Origin: Bacilli bacterium
GTDB taxonomy: Bacteria; Bacillota_I; Bacilli_A; RFN20; CAG-826
NCBI GenBank assembly: GCA_017940265.1
Contig: JAGAYY010000025.1
Location: forward strand, 320,711-376,162
Direction: 5' to 3'
Length of the DNA: 55,452 bases
Shown here: piece by piece, positions 44,200 to 52,932 of the stretch
How positions within the stretch are numbered: position 1 is the first letter of the stretch
Layout of the letters: every line of letters begins with the position of its first letter
The notes under the pieces: generated by a model
The model's database searches: none
Told to the model about the DNA's origin: nothing
Seen by the model: the letters and a program-made list of their open reading frames with translations, nothing else
Made by a program: the position numbers and the translations under genes

Positions 44200-46233
44200 A
44201 TGGCAATAACAATAACTGATCAAGTAAGACTAAGACAAGAAAATTTTCTTGATGATAGACAGGGATTAGCGTCGTCCATAGAATCATTAAAGAATTGGGA
44301 TTTTTCTAGATTTCCTATACCTGATGGTTTCGAAGTTTTTGTATCTGGAGATTGGTATACGTTCGGTAAAGAAAACGAAACTGATGAAACTACCGGTAAA
44401 TTTAGAAAACGTGTCGGTGAAATTACTGAAGACATTAAATATCTTAAGGAACGTGAATACGAACTTAGTTTTAATGCCTCCAAAGAAATTGCTGAAACTA
44501 TTCCCGAAATTCTAACTGAAGAATTCTGGACTGATAAAGATGGAGTCTGTCATGCTATTCCTGGCCGCATAGTATCTATAACTGAGGAGGGGAAGAATAA
44601 CGGTCTTTGGTATTTAGCCACCGAAGATTATACTGATCCTAATTCTTGGATAAAACTTGTTAATAAAACAAGTATCCTTACAGAAGAAGGTGAAGAAGAT
44701 CCAACTATCTACTCTTCTCAAAAGTCTGATTCTTTATTCCCTAAAAAAGCAGGGGAAGAAACTATTTCTGGAGAATGGACTTTTATTGATACGGCCATAT
44801 TCACTAAAACTATAACTGAGCAAGGAGACTTCGATATTGCTAGAATAAATGATGAATTAATTATTAAAAAGAAGGCATCATTTGGTAATACAGGTAAAAT
44901 CGAAGTTGTTAGTGGTGGAAAAACTGTAGCTACTTTTAATAAAATTGTTGCAGATGAGGTTGATATAGAAGATATTGACGAGATTATCGAAGAAAAGATG
45001 GGTCTAGTCGGTGTTAGTAATCTCCTCAAGAATACCGCTTTCACTGGTCAATTTGCTGGTACTAAAGTTGAAGGAAAAACTAACTTATACGAAAACACTA
45101 AGGTTTATTCGTCAGAGAGAGATGATTGGTGGGTAACTACTAATCTCTGGAAAGTCTATGAAGAACCGAATTCTGCTACTGGTTATGCTATTAAACTTCC
45201 TTCCGAGGTTACACAAATATCACAAGATTCTCCCATACTTGCAGACGGACAGAGCTATGTACTGTCTTGGAAACAACGTGGAGAAGTTAAGGTAGAGATC
45301 TCGGGGAATGTAATAGTTGGTAAGTCTTCTGGGCGCGAAACACTTGGAGGATATGATCACTACTATTATAAGTTTAATAAGTCGGGAAAAGGAAAAGTTA
45401 ATATTAGATTCTCAGGTGGTCCAGGCTATGTATGTGAAATAAAGCTTGAAGAAGGTATTGTACCTACAGCCTGGTTCCCAAGTTTAGATGATACTGATTT
45501 TATTGCTGACCTCCTTAATAAGTACGAGTTCCTTAAGACAGCGTTCAAGGAGTATACGTCAGATACAACAGTTTCTAGTTTATTCCTCAAAAATCAGATC
45601 AAGTTCGGTGAAATTCTGGACGACAATGTAGAGGAAGTACATGGAGGTTTATCTGGTGTAGTCAATAATAAGAAAGATATTATTTTCTGGTCCGGCTCTG
45701 ATTATAGAAGTGCTCAAGCTCTGATTTCTAAGATTGCACGTAATCCGAAATACTTGGATTCGTTGACTTATCCTGAACTTCAATCTCTTAGCAAAGTAAT
45801 TATCACCTCTGGATTCAAAACCATAATGACTGATTTATATGCAGTTGGTAAATTCAAAGGTGAGCACTTAGATACTAATGGGCGAAAAATTCTCTCACAT
45901 ACTGGGGTTACCGGAGTATTACCTATTTATGTATTTAATCTTGGAGAAGAAGGATACTATGATAAGGTATATTTCAAAAATGGTATCCTAGATTCTGACC
46001 ATTATGATACTTTACCTAAGAAACTAGTATTTACTAATCCAGCAAACCTAGGACAAACAGTAACTATCAAATTTCAGGATGGTAAGGTAATAGGTGATAA
46101 AAGAATCTATTTCGTATGGACAGGAAATAGTATTGACGGAATCTCAAAACTTCATCTATTATTCGACCAAGAAGGCTATCTAGTTAAGGTTAGTTCGATT
46201 CTAGACTTTAATGAAACTTATTATTGGTTCTAA
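44200..46233 (+). CDS. Tail fibre protein 2 with carbohydrate-binding-like domain
   Basis: 677 residues. Order: N-terminal head (FEVFVSGDWYTFGK), helical linker, and a triple-helix-like ASFGNTGKIEVVSGG stretch. A galactose-binding-like domain follows around 280-430 (SNLLKNTAF at its start, KLEEGIVPTAWFP at its end, the usual phage-tail CBM pattern), then a beta-rich C-terminus. Binding of host surface glycans is the likely role. Two bases separate it from the previous stop. Confidence 0.7.
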   Translation: MAITITDQVRLRQENFLDDRQGLASSIESLKNWDFSRFPIPDGFEVFVSGDWYTFGKENETDETTGKFRKRVGEITEDIKYLKEREYELSFNASKEIAETIPEILTEEFWTDKDGVCHAIPGRIVSITEEGKNNGLWYLATEDYTDPNSWIKLVNKTSILTEEGEEDPTIYSSQKSDSLFPKKAGEETISGEWTFIDTAIFTKTITEQGDFDIARINDELIIKKKASFGNTGKIEVVSGGKTVATFNKIVADEVDIEDIDEIIEEKMGLVGVSNLLKNTAFTGQFAGTKVEGKTNLYENTKVYSSERDDWWVTTNLWKVYEEPNSATGYAIKLPSEVTQISQDSPILADGQSYVLSWKQRGEVKVEISGNVIVGKSSGRETLGGYDHYYYKFNKSGKGKVNIRFSGGPGYVCEIKLEEGIVPTAWFPSLDDTDFIADLLNKYEFLKTAFKEYTSDTTVSSLFLKNQIKFGEILDDNVEEVHGGLSGVVNNKKDIIFWSGSDYRSAQALISKIARNPKYLDSLTYPELQSLSKVIITSGFKTIMTDLYAVGKFKGEHLDTNGRKILSHTGVTGVLPIYVFNLGEEGYYDKVYFKNGILDSDHYDTLPKKLVFTNPANLGQTVTIKFQDGKVIGDKRIYFVWTGNSIDGISKLHLLFDQEGYLVKVSSILDFNETYYWF

Positions 46234-46235
46234 TA

Positions 46236-46634
46236 ATGAAACTGAATACTATAACCAACGGGAATTGGACTGATATAGCCAATTACCTAAACTATAACTT
46301 CAATAAAATGGGAATTGCTGTTTCTCAACTCAGTGATTCCTTAACTCCCGAAGGTTATCCATATAAGGGCGTATTTCAGACAGAGGCCGAACTTTTTAAT
46401 AAGTTTCCAGAGCCTCTCCTTGGGGACTATGCCTTTGTATTGGTGACTACTGACCCGGAGAATGTATTTTTCCAGGTCTATCTCTGTGATAATTACGTCT
46501 GGGAGAAAACTGATGGAACTTATGATCCACAGGCTATTCTTGAGAATTATATCGAAACAGTTGAGATTGACTCACTGGATGATATAATGGCAGACGTTCA
46601 AGAATATAATAACTTACTTGGAAATGCTAACTAA
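46236..46634 (+). CDS. Fibre-linker paralogue A
   Basis: 132 residues from the ATG at 46236. The N-terminus (GNWTDIANYLNYNFNKMG) and the KGVFQTEAELFNKFP.PLLGDYAFV module recur in the next two genes, so three tandem paralogues lie side by side. This one lacks the longer C-terminal beta domain. Likely a small fibre connector or anchor protein. It overlaps the next gene by 11 bases. Confidence 0.65.
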   Translation: MKLNTITNGNWTDIANYLNYNFNKMGIAVSQLSDSLTPEGYPYKGVFQTEAELFNKFPEPLLGDYAFVLVTTDPENVFFQVYLCDNYVWEKTDGTYDPQAILENYIETVEIDSLDDIMADVQEYNNLLGNAN

Positions 46635-47382
46635 CATAAGTAGACGTGGCGATTGGGTAAGTTCGGCGAATGACATAAACTCTAACTTCAAAACTCTAGG
46701 AGAATTTCTTGAGGGTCTTGGTCGTGAGGTTAAGAAAGGAAAAGGATTATTTCCTAGTGTAGAGAAGTTAGAGAGTATGTACCCGACTGGCGAAGATGGC
46801 ATCTGGGCTTATGTTGGTGAAAGCTTTCCAGCCGAAATTTATCTTTATACCACCAATGGATGGATTCCCACTGGTTATGTAAGTAGTGGAGATCCAAGGT
46901 TTGATCCTAGCCAAATAACAATGGCTGAGGAAATGGACTACCCTGTTTCCTATTTGGTAACTTCTAGAGCAGAGTGGATTTGTAGCTCAGATGGTGAAAA
47001 TTGGGTTCAGCTTAATAATGGCATGATTCTAGTTGATCCAGATGATGTTCAATATACATTCCGACCTAATAGTGTCAAATATGGTGAAGAGGGTGAACTC
47101 TTAGAACAGACTACCACAGATCCCTATCTCTGGGAGTTTTTGGTAGGTACTGAGGCTAGGTTTGTATCAATGACAATAACAAGTAGTGATAATGTTAGGA
47201 AAGTCTTTGAGAGTGGTAACCTTAGCTGGATTATAGACGATTCATATTATTTTCGTGTGATTAGTGGTAAACAATATCCACGAGTTCCGGTAAGTGGTGA
47301 TTACTTCCGGATAGAGTTCGTATTTATTAATCTAGTAGGTGAAGAAAAGAAATTATCAACTACATTTAAATTCGTAGAATAA
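46624..47382 (+). CDS. Fibre-linker paralogue B with extra beta domain
   Basis: 252 residues from the ATG at 46624, which overlaps paralogue A by 11 bases; an earlier TTG is less likely. It shares the GDWVSSANDINSNFKTLG head and the KGKGLFPSVEKLESMYP.GEDGIWAYVGESFPAEIYLY module with its neighbours, followed by a beta-sandwich-like C-terminus (YFRIEFVFINLVGEEKKL). It probably connects a fibre to the baseplate. Confidence 0.65.
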   Translation: MLTNISRRGDWVSSANDINSNFKTLGEFLEGLGREVKKGKGLFPSVEKLESMYPTGEDGIWAYVGESFPAEIYLYTTNGWIPTGYVSSGDPRFDPSQITMAEEMDYPVSYLVTSRAEWICSSDGENWVQLNNGMILVDPDDVQYTFRPNSVKYGEEGELLEQTTTDPYLWEFLVGTEARFVSMTITSSDNVRKVFESGNLSWIIDDSYYFRVISGKQYPRVPVSGDYFRIEFVFINLVGEEKKLSTTFKFVE

Positions 47383-47720
47383 TGGACTTAAAAATACTAC
47401 CAAAGGTCACGACTTGGAAAAAAGCAACAGAAATCATTAACAATAATTTCGAAGACGTAGGTGCGGGTATTGACTCTTCGGGAAATGAGTATCTGTTGGC
47501 GAAAGGTCTATATAAAACATTAGAGGACTTAAAAAATGCACACCCCTATCCAGAAATCGGGTCTTGGGCTTTTATCGGAGATGGATTCCCTGCTCAGATT
47601 TTTAGATGGGATGGTATTAATTGGGTTCCTGATCGTTGGATGGGTCGCCCTGATAGTATAGACCTCATTGATTATATCGAGTCTGAACCTATTGAGGATC
47701 CTACACTAATACTCTATTAA
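47382..47720 (+). CDS. Fibre-linker paralogue C
   Basis: 112 residues with the same plan as paralogues A and B: TWKKATEIINNNFEDVG head, then KGLYKTLEDLKNAHPYPEIG and SWAFIGDGFPAQIFRW. It ends soon after the module. The TAATG junction couples it to paralogue B. Three tandem copies suggest duplication within the fibre cluster. Confidence 0.65.
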   Translation: MDLKILPKVTTWKKATEIINNNFEDVGAGIDSSGNEYLLAKGLYKTLEDLKNAHPYPEIGSWAFIGDGFPAQIFRWDGINWVPDRWMGRPDSIDLIDYIESEPIEDPTLILY

Positions 47721-47721
47721 T

Positions 47722-47892
47722 ATGGCAGCTAAGCTTTATAAACTAAGAAAATCAGGACAAACTATTTTTCCTGTGACTGTTACGGATGCTGTTGTGGATC
47801 CAGAGAGTCTCGAAACACTTACTACTATCCTTAAGAGTGTGAGAGAAAGATTAACCAACCTGGAAGAACAACCGGGAATATTGTGGGGTTAA
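47722..47892 (+). CDS. Short fibre-head protein (56 aa)
   Basis: 56 residues: KLYKLRKSGQTIFPVTVTDAVVDPE, then a short helix (TTILKSVRERLTNLEEQ) and ILWG. The same head opens the 50870 protein (IHKLKKNGSTIFPATLTDAVV) and, more distantly, the 52622 protein. It starts one base after the previous stop and has good context. It could be an independent anchor for a fibre or a remnant of a longer fibre gene. Confidence 0.6.
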   Translation: MAAKLYKLRKSGQTIFPVTVTDAVVDPESLETLTTILKSVRERLTNLEEQPGILWG

Positions 47893-47907
47893 TTAAAACT
47901 TAAAACT

Positions 47908-48384
47908 ATGTCTCTGAAAAGTGTAAAAATTTCTGAAGCTACACAACTGAAACAGGTAGATGTTTGTTCTAGTTCTGCTGTATTAATTCCGGTTTGTCAG
48001 GTAACTCCAGATGGTCCGATAGAAGAGCCTAGAAGCTTATCTGTCGAAACACTAGAAGAAATTTTATTACAGAAAGTAGAAACATCCGGAGACGTTGTAT
48101 TAGTTAGATACCTTGAAGACAATTACTACAATAAAGAAGAAATTGATGCGGGATTTGTTGAGACTGACCGACTTATTAAGGTTAACAAAACAAATATTGA
48201 AAAACTCACTGAAGTAGTTGATAAAATTCAAGGTGATGAAAACACTGAAGGATCCATTAGAAATCAGATCCTCCAGGCAAAAGAAGAATTGATTGGCCCG
48301 GAAGGTGATCAATCAAGTAACAATACGATTAATGCTGCTAAAAGTCTAGTGGCTGAGTCGTTACAATTTATTAAATACTCTTAA
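47908..48384 (+). CDS. Fibre-associated protein with shared C-terminal module
   Basis: 158 residues: short beta head (LKSVKISEATQLKQVDVC), helical segment with regular hydrophobic spacing (likely coiled coil, about 85-110), then the module that also ends the 42716 protein (GSIRNQILQAKEELIG, NNTINAAKSL, SLQFIKYS). It probably trimerises. The head resembles proteins opening tail-fibre operons in Bacteroides-type phages. Confidence 0.6.
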   Translation: MSLKSVKISEATQLKQVDVCSSSAVLIPVCQVTPDGPIEEPRSLSVETLEEILLQKVETSGDVVLVRYLEDNYYNKEEIDAGFVETDRLIKVNKTNIEKLTEVVDKIQGDENTEGSIRNQILQAKEELIGPEGDQSSNNTINAAKSLVAESLQFIKYS

Positions 48385-48393
48385 TTAAATCTT

Positions 48394-49788
48394 ATGGCTG
48401 ATTTAAGAATTTTTGTGGAGTGTTCTACTAAGGCGGTATTTGATTCACGCCTCACAGCAGGTGATATTACAGATCGTCACCTTGTTTTGATCAAGAGCAC
48501 TAACCAGATTTATCACAATGGTGTATATTATGGACTGAGTGCTGAGGATGCTCAAAAGCTGTCTGATGTTTATAATCGCAAGGAATTTGGTTATGTATCT
48601 GATGGTACTAATACATTCCAGTCAAGTTCTGCCGAAGGTACTCTTACGATCAAGAAGAGCACTGAGACAGGTGATGCCATGAATGTAACTGCTACTGCTA
48701 ACGGTGTTATTATCAAGTTAGTTGTAGCTGAAGGTTCTACTAATGGTACTATCTCTTTCAATGGTACTGATATTGCAGTTCATGGTTTAGGCTCTGCTGC
48801 TTTCACACCTGCAACGGATTATGCTACTGCTGCTCAAGGTATCCTTGCTGATAATGCTGTTCCCCAGACAACTGAGATTAACGGTCATGCTCTGACTGGT
48901 AATATCACAATTACCAAGGGGGATGTTGGTCTCGGTAATGTGGACAACGAGAACAAGGCTACTATGTTCACTAGCCCTGAGTTCACAGGTACTCCTATTG
49001 CTCCTACTGCAGCTATTGGTACAAATACTCAGCAACTCGCTACTACCGCATTTGTTAAGGCAGAAATTGATGATAAAATGGTTGCTGCTCAGGCAATGCA
49101 GTTCAAGGGTGTTGCTAATTCAGCTTCTGATCTGAGTGCTGATGCTATTCCTGGCTGGACTTATCGTGCAGGTACTGCCTTCACACTGGGTTCTGAGGAA
49201 GTTGAGGTAGGTGATATGATCATTTGCCTGACCAAGAAGGTTGGTGCAACAGATCCTACCTGGGGTGTTATCCAGAACAACATTGATGGCGCCGTTACCG
49301 GTCCTTCTTCTAGTGTTGATGCTCATGTTGCTATCTTCGACGGTGCAACAGGTAAAGTTATCAAGGACAGTGGTTATACAATTGCTAAGAGCGTTCCTAG
49401 CACAGCTGTATTCACCGATACACAGTACACCTTTGCTTCTGGTTCTGATGGCTCGTTCACAGTAACTCCAAATGAGACTGGTGGTTCTGGTGCTGGTTCT
49501 GCTCAGACTATTTCAATTGGTAAGCCTGCTACTGCTGGTACTGCCGATCAGGTTGGTCACACTCTTACAATTACGAAGGGTGATGGTTCTACAGCTACAT
49601 TCGACGGTAGTGCAGATGCTTCTGCTTCTATCCTGTCAAATGATATCCTGATGGGTACCACTGGTCATACATACACCAAGCCCGGTTCTGTAACTTCAGC
49701 TATTTCTAGCTCTGATAGTGTACAGGCTGCAATCGGTAAGCTTGAAGCTATGTTTGATTGGGTTGTATATGACACTGCTGCTGAATAA
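48394..49788 (+). CDS. Tail fibre protein with gp37-type repeats
   Basis: 464 residues, Thr/Ala/Gly-rich. It contains the classic phage-fibre motifs KGDVGLGNVDNENKA and TSPEFTGTPIAPTA followed by NTQQLATTAFVKAEI, which occur in many long tail fibres. Codons are more C/G-rich than in the neighbours. A beta-rich C-terminal domain follows. It probably forms a trimeric fibre shaft. Confidence 0.75.
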   Translation: MADLRIFVECSTKAVFDSRLTAGDITDRHLVLIKSTNQIYHNGVYYGLSAEDAQKLSDVYNRKEFGYVSDGTNTFQSSSAEGTLTIKKSTETGDAMNVTATANGVIIKLVVAEGSTNGTISFNGTDIAVHGLGSAAFTPATDYATAAQGILADNAVPQTTEINGHALTGNITITKGDVGLGNVDNENKATMFTSPEFTGTPIAPTAAIGTNTQQLATTAFVKAEIDDKMVAAQAMQFKGVANSASDLSADAIPGWTYRAGTAFTLGSEEVEVGDMIICLTKKVGATDPTWGVIQNNIDGAVTGPSSSVDAHVAIFDGATGKVIKDSGYTIAKSVPSTAVFTDTQYTFASGSDGSFTVTPNETGGSGAGSAQTISIGKPATAGTADQVGHTLTITKGDGSTATFDGSADASASILSNDILMGTTGHTYTKPGSVTSAISSSDSVQAAIGKLEAMFDWVVYDTAAE

Positions 49789-49807
49789 ATACTAAATTCC
49801 TACTACG

Positions 49808-50641
49808 ATGAAACGATATAGATGGTTTGCTACTAAGGCTCTTTTCGATGCAGCAATGACTCGAGAAGAGATTAGCACCGAAGATATTTGTTTTGTCCTA
49901 GATAGATTACGTATTTATACACGCTCAAATAGTTTTGACTTCTCGAACCGACCAATATATCAGGGTGAAACTGAGTCTACTGATACTGCTGGTACATGGA
50001 CTGTCAATATCAACGGTATAACTGATATTTATGATGGTCTGACTATTAAGGTTAGACTTACTACTGGACAGGCATCATCAGGGTATAATACCTTGAATGT
50101 TAATAGTCTTGGTGCTCTCCCTGTTTGGCATGGTTTCGGTGTTCCACTTACTTCTAGCACGACTCCTTTGGTAGATTATCCAGAGGTTATTCTAACATAT
50201 CGCACTGTAGCTAGCTCCTCTGCCATTGAGGTTGGGGGAACTAGTTACACACGAGGTTGGGTTATGTCTGCAACGGATCAACAAATAACTCCTGGCACGG
50301 GTCTTAAGGTTGTTGGTGGTCAACTAGTTCCAGATTTTGGTACTGTTAGTTCTTCCAATACCACTAAACCTGTGACTGGAGCTGCTGTTGATAGTGCCCT
50401 CGATGATGTAGCTTTCATTGAAGATACAGCAGTCACAGGTACTATAGCAAGTTTTGATCCCTCGGCCGATACAGTATGGAATAAAGCACAGACGCTATCA
50501 GCCGCACAACAGGCTCAAGCTAGAACTAATATAGGAGCAGCAAGTTCATCCGATGTAGTTCCAATACAAATACTCACACAAACTGAGTATGATAATCTAA
50601 CTACGGTAGATAGTTCAACTATATATATTATAACAGAATGA
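49808..50641 (+). CDS. Tail fibre protein with NIGA module
   Basis: 277 residues. The N-terminal head (RYRWFATKALFDAAMTREE) parallels the head of the 48394 protein. A beta-rich body (GYNTLNVNSLGALPVWHG) follows, then the widespread fibre motif DTVWNKAQTLSAAQQAQART before NIGA. The motif recurs at 52240 and 52757. The C-terminus is a short strand-helix tail (STIYIITE). Likely a fibre or fibre-tip carrier. Confidence 0.7.
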   Translation: MKRYRWFATKALFDAAMTREEISTEDICFVLDRLRIYTRSNSFDFSNRPIYQGETESTDTAGTWTVNINGITDIYDGLTIKVRLTTGQASSGYNTLNVNSLGALPVWHGFGVPLTSSTTPLVDYPEVILTYRTVASSSAIEVGGTSYTRGWVMSATDQQITPGTGLKVVGGQLVPDFGTVSSSNTTKPVTGAAVDSALDDVAFIEDTAVTGTIASFDPSADTVWNKAQTLSAAQQAQARTNIGAASSSDVVPIQILTQTEYDNLTTVDSSTIYIITE

Positions 50642-50642
50642 T

Positions 50643-50744
50643 ATGATTAAAGTAGGCACTACCCAGATATCAGACATGTATATTGGAGAAGTTCAGGTGA
50701 AACGAGTATACAAAGGTAATCTATTAATTTGGACAAAATCTTAA
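50643..50744 (+). CDS. 33-residue fibre-tail protein
   Basis: Tiny gene beginning two bases after the previous stop: MIKVGTTQISDMYIGEVQVK, then RVYKGNLLIWTKS. The pattern I..IYIG...V..VY.G..L.W is, to my knowledge, a recurrent short module in Bacteroides-type phage tails. It fits the start context of the neighbours (ATATG). Could be a small attachment or capping peptide. Confidence 0.55.
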   Translation: MIKVGTTQISDMYIGEVQVKRVYKGNLLIWTKS

Positions 50745-50854
50745 CCCGCCAAAACTGAACTTTATTGGATTTCTTGAGTAATTAAAACAAAGAGATAAGG
50801 GAACACTCAAGCCCAGACTCTTGTTTTGGTGGGTAAAAGTGTTCCCGCTTCTCT
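50745..50854 (+). promoter_or_regulatory. Interleaved inverted repeats (possible attenuator or pseudoknot)
   Basis: Arm 1 (CCCGCCAAAAC, 50745-50755) pairs with 50823-50833. Arm 2 (AGAGATAAGGGAACACT, 50791-50807) pairs with AGTGTTCCCGCTTCTCT (50838-50854). CTTGAGT (50773-50779) pairs with ACTCAAG (50805-50811). The pairings cross or exclude each other. No T-run. It sits between two fibre genes. Confidence 0.5.
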
Positions 50855-50869
50855 AAATTTAATATAATT

Positions 50870-52615
50870 ATGTTAACAATACATAAACTTAAGAAAAACG
50901 GTAGCACGATTTTTCCGGCTACCCTAACAGATGCAGTAGTTCACCCTACGACTGGTAATCCGTTGGGCAATTTCCTCAGAGAATATAATGTCTCCGTATT
51001 ATTCCCAACCGAAGGAGTCGATGAGGGTAGTAGTTATACACTCGAACTCGCAATAACTGTTTTAGGTTCACATCTAAATGCCTCTGAAAAGACTGGCGGT
51101 GTAAGAGTTGTATTCCTATCTAAAGAAACCAACCAGATTGAATCATATACACTCATAACACCAGACTGGAGCTCTGAAGTCAGTGACTGGTTACTGGAAG
51201 GTATCGATATTACACAAGAGGCTGGTGATTCAGAGAAGAAAGTAATGTCTCAGAAGGCCGTAACTGAGTATCATGAAGAATTGATGCGTGATATGAATAG
51301 ACGCTTCGATGAACTTGATCCTACGGTTGTTGAGGGAAACGTTACTAATAATGCAGATGAAGAAGATTTGACATCTGTAAACGATAAACTGAAATTTAAA
51401 GACAAAGAGTATAATGAAGTCGTATGTAGTGGTCTTGGTCGAAAGTATCTGAGACGAAATATCATTGGGGGCCAGAATCTCTTAACCCAGGATATGATCA
51501 ATAACCCTAATACGGTCTACATTATACAATATGAATATGACGTTGATGACAGCGGAGATCCTTTGGTAATCCCGGAAAACTGTACGCTATGGTTCCAGGG
51601 TGGCTCAATCAAGGGAGGTAAGATCATTCTGAATGGTGCATCGGTCCTTCCTAACTATAATGCCCTTGGAAGTAGCACTACCATACAGGGAGAACCCGCT
51701 ATTGGTACTTATAGATTTAATATTATCGAGAATCAGCCCGAATTCTGGACCGGTACAGATTGGGTTACCTCGGGAAATACAAATCTAAAGGCAGATGAAG
51801 AAGATTTAACAGAAGTTGAAGAAGGTAAGACTAAGATTCTGATGTTTAAGAATCGCGAATACTCAGAGGAACTTGGTCTTGGCGTTGTTTATCTCAGGCA
51901 AAATATAGTTGACGGTGTTAATCTCTTGGAACAAGAAATGATTAATCAGGCAAATACGGTCTATGTAGTTAGATATAATTATACATTGGCTGCTTCTGGT
52001 ATCGTTGTTCCAGAAGGTTGTATCTTGAAATTTGATGGAGGTAATTTCACAGGAGGTAACTTAGAGTGTAATAATACCCTGATTGTGGATGAATATGAGG
52101 TTAATCCCCTTTCTGGTATTACTACCTCAGGAACCTATAAGGAATGTACCTCAGTTGATGATAACGTAGTAGCTTTCTTGTCAGCCCCAGAAGGATCGGC
52201 TAGCACTGCAGATTTCGATGCTAAAGCTGATACAGTTTGGAATAAGGCTCAAACACTCTCCCCAACACAAAAGGCCCAAGTTCGTGAGAATATTGGAGCT
52301 ACAAGTATAGAAGAGTGTGGTAGCTTCCCAGCAGTCCTCGATGCTGGTTCAGAACTTAATCTTCTCCCAAATGTATTCTATAGCTTTGGTCAGATTACAA
52401 GTCTGAGAATCGCCAGCCTCGGAACTCCAATGGTTGACAGAACTAATATCTACTCTTTCGAATTTGATACGGCATTAGTAGCTCCCACGGTTTTAGTACC
52501 TTCGGGAATTACTTGGAGGAGTCCGCTCATTTTCGATGTATCAAGCCACTATCTTGTAACAATTAGATATAGTAATGCCACCAATAGTTACTATGGATTT
52601 TTTGAAAAATGGTAA
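50870..52615 (+). CDS. Tail fibre/adhesin with duplicated beta-solenoid-like domain
   Basis: 581 residues. The head matches the 56-residue protein (IHKLKKNGSTIFPATLTDAVV). Two related domains follow: YLRRNIIGGQNLLTQDMI .. NTVYIIQYEYDV .. IPENCTLWFQGG, and YLRQNIVDGVNLLEQEMI .. NTVYVVRYNYTL .. VPEGCILKFDGG. This domain is common in Bacteroides phage and prophage tail proteins. Then comes the NKAQTLSPTQKAQVRENIGA motif and a short C-terminal head. It probably builds a side fibre. Confidence 0.7.
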   Translation: MLTIHKLKKNGSTIFPATLTDAVVHPTTGNPLGNFLREYNVSVLFPTEGVDEGSSYTLELAITVLGSHLNASEKTGGVRVVFLSKETNQIESYTLITPDWSSEVSDWLLEGIDITQEAGDSEKKVMSQKAVTEYHEELMRDMNRRFDELDPTVVEGNVTNNADEEDLTSVNDKLKFKDKEYNEVVCSGLGRKYLRRNIIGGQNLLTQDMINNPNTVYIIQYEYDVDDSGDPLVIPENCTLWFQGGSIKGGKIILNGASVLPNYNALGSSTTIQGEPAIGTYRFNIIENQPEFWTGTDWVTSGNTNLKADEEDLTEVEEGKTKILMFKNREYSEELGLGVVYLRQNIVDGVNLLEQEMINQANTVYVVRYNYTLAASGIVVPEGCILKFDGGNFTGGNLECNNTLIVDEYEVNPLSGITTSGTYKECTSVDDNVVAFLSAPEGSASTADFDAKADTVWNKAQTLSPTQKAQVRENIGATSIEECGSFPAVLDAGSELNLLPNVFYSFGQITSLRIASLGTPMVDRTNIYSFEFDTALVAPTVLVPSGITWRSPLIFDVSSHYLVTIRYSNATNSYYGFFEKW

Positions 52616-52621
52616 TGAATT

Positions 52622-52927
52622 ATGTCACAGCTTAGTTATATTATTAACAAGGATCAGGAAAGAATTCTCCCGATCACACATGAAAGAGCAGTGAGAGACG
52701 ATGATGGCACTACTCTTGAAACAAAGATGCAGACTCTATCAGCTGCAATCTTGTCGACAAGTCAGACACTAACCGCAGCTCAGAAAGCTCAGGCACGTGA
52801 AAATATTGGGGCTGCTGCAGATGCTTTATTGGCTCCTTACTATGATGCCAATTATGAAGCTCTGGTTTATCCGGTATTGTCTGATGTATCTTATGACTCA
52901 GAAGATGAAACACTAATTATTTCTTAA
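52622..52927 (+). CDS. Small fibre protein upstream of the DGR target
   Basis: 101 residues: SYIINKDQERILPITHERAV head related to the other fibre heads, a central helix, the SQTLTAAQKAQARENIGAA motif and an acidic tail ending TLIIS. The gene ends five bases before the DGR target gene, so the two are co-transcribed and may form one fibre, with this protein as adaptor. Confidence 0.65.
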   Translation: MSQLSYIINKDQERILPITHERAVRDDDGTTLETKMQTLSAAILSTSQTLTAAQKAQARENIGAAADALLAPYYDANYEALVYPVLSDVSYDSEDETLIIS

Positions 52928-52932
52928 AAATT

